From DATLZM01 sp035559315 (GTDB lineage Bacteria; Actinomycetota; UBA4738; HRBIN12), in NCBI GenBank assembly GCA_035559315.1, contig DATMBJ010000019.1, forward strand, positions 1-22,922: a stretch of 22,922 bases of DNA, written 5' to 3'. Position 1 is the stretch's first letter. Every line of letters begins with the position of its first letter. Below, piece after piece: positions 20,116 to 22,922 of this stretch. The notes beneath the pieces were generated by a model. That model ran no database searches. It had not been told where the DNA came from and was given only the letters and a program-made list of their open reading frames with translations. The position numbers and the translations under genes are program-made.

Positions 20116-22922
20116 ATGGTCGGGACCTGCGCGCGCTGCGGCGCCCCCCTCCCCGCGGGGGCCCGGTTCTGCGCGGCGTGCGGGACGCCCGCCGAGCTCC
20201 CGGCCGCCGACGAGCGACGGGTGGTCACGCTCCTGTTCGTGGACGTGGCGTCGTCCACCGAGCTCGCGGCGAGCCTCGACCCCGAGCGGCTCCGGGAGGT
20301 GATGGCCGCCTTCTACCGGGTCGTGGCGGACCAGGTCGTGGGGCACCGGGGGAGGGTCGAGAGCTTCGCGGGCGACGCGGTGCTCGGGGTCTTCGGGCTC
20401 CCCCACGCGCACGACGACGACGCGCTCCGCGCGGTCCGCGCTGGCCTCGCCGTCGCGGAGGAGAGCGAGCGGCTGGGGAGGTCCCTGGGGCTCGAGCGCC
20501 CGCTCCTGGTGCGGGTGGGGGTGAACACGGGGCCCGTGGCGCTCGCCGCCGGCCCCAACGACCGGGGGATCGTGCTGGGGGCGGAGGTGCACCTGGCCGC
20601 CCGCCTCCAGGCAGCCGCCGAGCCGGGGGAGGTGCTCGTCTCCCAGGCCACCCACGCGCTCACGGCCCACGCCGTGTCCTACGGGCCCCCGCGCGAGGTG
20701 CGGGCCCGCGGGTTCCCGGGCCCGGTGACGGCCTTCCCCGCCCAGGGGCTCGCGCCCGGGACCTCCCGCCGCACGATCCCGCTGGTCGACCGACGGCAGG
20801 AGGTGCGCCTGCTCCTCGACGCCTTCGAGCGGGTGGCGGAGCGGTCGCGGGCCCATCTGGTGACCCTCCTGGGCGAGCCGGGCATCGGCAAGAGCCGGAT
20901 CCTCGACGAGTTCCTGGCCAGGTTGCCGGAGGGCGTCCGGGTCCTGAGCGGCCGGGCGGACCCGTTCGAGGAGGGAGCCCCGTTCGGCGCCGTCGCGAGC
21001 ATGATCGCGTGCGCGACCGGGGTGGACGGGACGGCGGCCGACGCCGCCGCCCGGCTCCGCGAGGCGGTCGCCGGGGCCGTCGCCGGGGACGAGGTCGACC
21101 TCACCGCCGGCCGCCTCGGCCTGGCGCTCGGGATCGAGCGGCGGCCGGAGCTCGATCACCGGGCGGCGGTGGGGGAGCTCCGCGCGGGCCTCGCGGCGTT
21201 CCTCCGGGGCCTCGCGGCGTCGGGGCCGGTCGTGCTGGTGCTCGAGGACGCCCATCGCGCGACCAGCGAGCTGCTCGAGCTCCTGGAGGGCCTCGTGCGG
21301 GAGGCCCGCCGCGTGCCGCTGCTCGTGGTCTGCGCGGGGCGGTGGGAGCTGCTCGAGGCCCGCCCGGGCTGGGCCGGCGGGCTGCCGGACGCGGTCACGC
21401 TCTGGGTGGAGCCGCTGGAGGCCGCCGACGCCACGGAGCTCGCCCTCCGGGCTGGCGAGGGGCTGGACCGCGGCCTGGCCGAGCGCATCGCGGCGCACGC
21501 CGGCGGCAACCCGCTCTTCATCGTGGAGATCACCGGGATGCTCCTCCACGAGGGCCGGACCGAGGTGGCGGGCGCCCTCCCCCCAACCGTCCAGGCCGTC
21601 GTGGCGTCCCGCCTCGACCACCTCTCGCCGGCCGCCCGCGACCTGGCCCGGCGGGCCTCGATCTTCCCCGGCGCGGCGTTCCAGCTCTCGGAGCTGGCGC
21701 TCGCGGCCGAGCCCGAGCCCGCGGTCCTGCGGGAGCTCGAGGACGAGGAGATCCTGGTCCGGGACGACGAGCGGCCGGGCGTGTGGCGGTTCCGCAGCGA
21801 CGTGCTCCGCGTGGTCGCCTACGACAGCCTGCCCAAGCGCGAGCGCCGGCGGTTGCACCTGGCCGTGGCCGAGGGCCTGGCCGGGGACGACGGGCGGCGC
21901 CAGCCCCGCACGGTCGCGTACCACCTGGAGCAGGCCGCCCGTGCCTCGCTGGACCTCGATCCCAGGGACCGGGCGCTCGCGGAGCGGGCGGTGGACGCCC
22001 TGGTCCGGGCCGCCGACCTGGCGCGCCGGCGGATCGAGTCGGAGGCCGCGGTGGATCTCTACCGCCGTGCCCTCGACCTCTGCGGCCCCGAGGCCTCCTG
22101 GGGGCGACGCGAGGCCTGGATCCTCTCCGGGATCGGCGAGGCCCGCTACTGGCTCGGGGAGTTCGACGCCGCCGAGCGCGCGCTGGAGCGGGCGCTCGCC
22201 CTGGGCGCGGGTGACCTCGAGGTCGAGGCCCACGCCTCGAGGTTCCTCGCGGACGTCCACCTCACGGCGCGGGGTGACCCCGGCCGGGCCGGGCCGCTGT
22301 TCGACCGGGCCCTCCGCGCCGCCCGTCGGCTCGGCGAGCCCTTCACGCTGGCCCGGACGCTCCTGATGGCCGCGTGGGCGCCCTACTGGACCAGCGAGCT
22401 CGACCGGTGCCGGGAGCTCTTCGAGGAGGCCCTCGCCACCGCGCGGGCGAACCCGGTGGGCGACCCGTGGGGGGAGGCGCGGGCCCTGGTCGGCCTCGCC
22501 GCCGTGATCTCGCTCGTCGACGACGAGGAGGAGGCCCTGGCTCGGTCCCGCGAGGCCCTCGCGATCGGCCTGGCCCGCGACGACCCGTTCACCACGGCCG
22601 TGGCCCGCGAGCGGGCCGGGAACTCGCTCCGCCGGCTCCTCCGGCTCGACGAGTCCCTGGAGGAGACCTCGGCCGCGATGCGGGGGTTCCGCGACCTCGG
22701 GGCCCGGTGGGAGCTCGCCAGCGCCACCGGGGACCGGGGCGCGGCCCTCCGGCTCGCCGGCCGGCTGGAGGAGGCGGAGGGCGACCTCCGCGAGGCGCTC
22801 CGGATGTGCCGGGAGCTCGGCGAGCGGTCGCTCGTCGCCTGGACGGCCTCGGAACTCGCCCTGGTCCTCGCGGCCCGCGGCGACCGGGAGGGCGCGAGGC
22901 GGGCCGTCTACGACCCCGCGGC
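20116..22922 (+). CDS. Zinc ribbon + class III cyclase-like + STAND ATPase + TPR regulator (partial)
   Basis: Large signalling protein truncated by the right window edge; 935 codons are seen without a stop. Order: a double zinc ribbon (CARCG...CAACG, residues 5-23); a class III nucleotide cyclase homology domain (about 35-200); an AAA/STAND NTPase with Walker A GEPGIGKS (253-260) and Walker B VLVLEDAH (about 375); a winged-helix-like part; then TPR-type helical repeats from about 620 on. Similar architectures are common in Actinomycetota, and some relatives are fused to LuxR HTH domains, but the C terminus is not visible here. In the cyclase domain metal Asp43 and Asp87 remain, but the substrate residues are changed: Ser83 where Lys is usual, Ile152 where Asp or Thr is usual, and His159 where Asn is usual. 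Arg163 is kept. Activity as a cyclase is therefore doubtful. Confidence 0.88.
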   Translation, partial: MVGTCARCGAPLPAGARFCAACGTPAELPAADERRVVTLLFVDVASSTELAASLDPERLREVMAAFYRVVADQVVGHRGRVESFAGDAVLGVFGLPHAHDDDALRAVRAGLAVAEESERLGRSLGLERPLLVRVGVNTGPVALAAGPNDRGIVLGAEVHLAARLQAAAEPGEVLVSQATHALTAHAVSYGPPREVRARGFPGPVTAFPAQGLAPGTSRRTIPLVDRRQEVRLLLDAFERVAERSRAHLVTLLGEPGIGKSRILDEFLARLPEGVRVLSGRADPFEEGAPFGAVASMIACATGVDGTAADAAARLREAVAGAVAGDEVDLTAGRLGLALGIERRPELDHRAAVGELRAGLAAFLRGLAASGPVVLVLEDAHRATSELLELLEGLVREARRVPLLVVCAGRWELLEARPGWAGGLPDAVTLWVEPLEAADATELALRAGEGLDRGLAERIAAHAGGNPLFIVEITGMLLHEGRTEVAGALPPTVQAVVASRLDHLSPAARDLARRASIFPGAAFQLSELALAAEPEPAVLRELEDEEILVRDDERPGVWRFRSDVLRVVAYDSLPKRERRRLHLAVAEGLAGDDGRRQPRTVAYHLEQAARASLDLDPRDRALAERAVDALVRAADLARRRIESEAAVDLYRRALDLCGPEASWGRREAWILSGIGEARYWLGEFDAAERALERALALGAGDLEVEAHASRFLADVHLTARGDPGRAGPLFDRALRAARRLGEPFTLARTLLMAAWAPYWTSELDRCRELFEEALATARANPVGDPWGEARALVGLAAVISLVDDEEEALARSREALAIGLARDDPFTTAVARERAGNSLRRLLRLDESLEETSAAMRGFRDLGARWELASATGDRGAALRLAGRLEEAEGDLREALRMCRELGERSLVAWTASELALVLAARGDREGARRAVYDPA

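Overview
The window is very GC-rich, uses many GTG starts, and packs genes tightly on both strands. It encodes an F420-dependent NADP oxidoreductase, a split methylmalonyl-CoA mutase, an AccA-type biotin carboxylase/BCCP chain and a NiaR-type niacin repressor. This suggests a member of the Actinomycetota, perhaps an uncultured lineage; that placement is inference from gene content and codon style. All 21 protein genes look chromosomal. I saw no transposase, integrase, phage gene, tRNA, rRNA or CRISPR array.

Layout. (1) 158-5496: fumarase fumC (+) converges on a minus-strand operon sdhC-sdhD-sdhA-sdhB-gdt1, whose sdh genes overlap by 1-4 bases. (2) 5609-6253: a stand-alone O-methyltransferase. 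(3) 6345-8884: a niacin-salvage locus, with nicotinamidase (pncA) and a NiaP-like transporter on minus, divergent from niaR on plus; an inverted repeat and a promoter lie at the divergence point. (4) 8895-11233: methylmalonyl-CoA mutase catalytic chain, then F420:NADP reductase. (5) 11280-13112: a DUF5317-MFS fusion exporter. (6) 13113-15247: a 333-base gene-free stretch with a phased triple repeat and a structured leader, then a 28-residue membrane microprotein with a terminator, then an orphan membrane histidine kinase. (7) 15255-17796: biotin carboxylase/BCCP divergent from its biotin ligase birA, with overlapping promoters. (8) 17871-18500: a PH/SHOCT membrane protein. (9) 18603-22922: a two-domain multicopper oxidase, a VOC protein, and a large cyclase-like/STAND/TPR regulator that runs off the right edge.

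How it fits together. Several genes serve one carbon route: acyl-CoA carboxylation (biotin carboxylase plus BirA), methylmalonyl-CoA to succinyl-CoA (mutase), succinate to fumarate (SdhCDAB), and fumarate to malate (FumC). The carboxyltransferase, the epimerase and the B12-binding mutase subunit are not in the window. The niacin locus feeds NAD synthesis.

A recurring promoter pattern stands out. At least seven genes have a TANNNT-type -10 box whose last T is 6-7 bases before an ATG or GTG start, as expected for leaderless transcripts. Other genes (fumC, pncA, niaP, the MFS fusion, the microprotein, the oxidase) have Shine-Dalgarno-like sequences instead. The observations most worth following are the NiaR operator/promoter arrangement, the microprotein with its leader, the apparent two-T1-site multicopper oxidase, and the cyclase domain that has lost its substrate residues.
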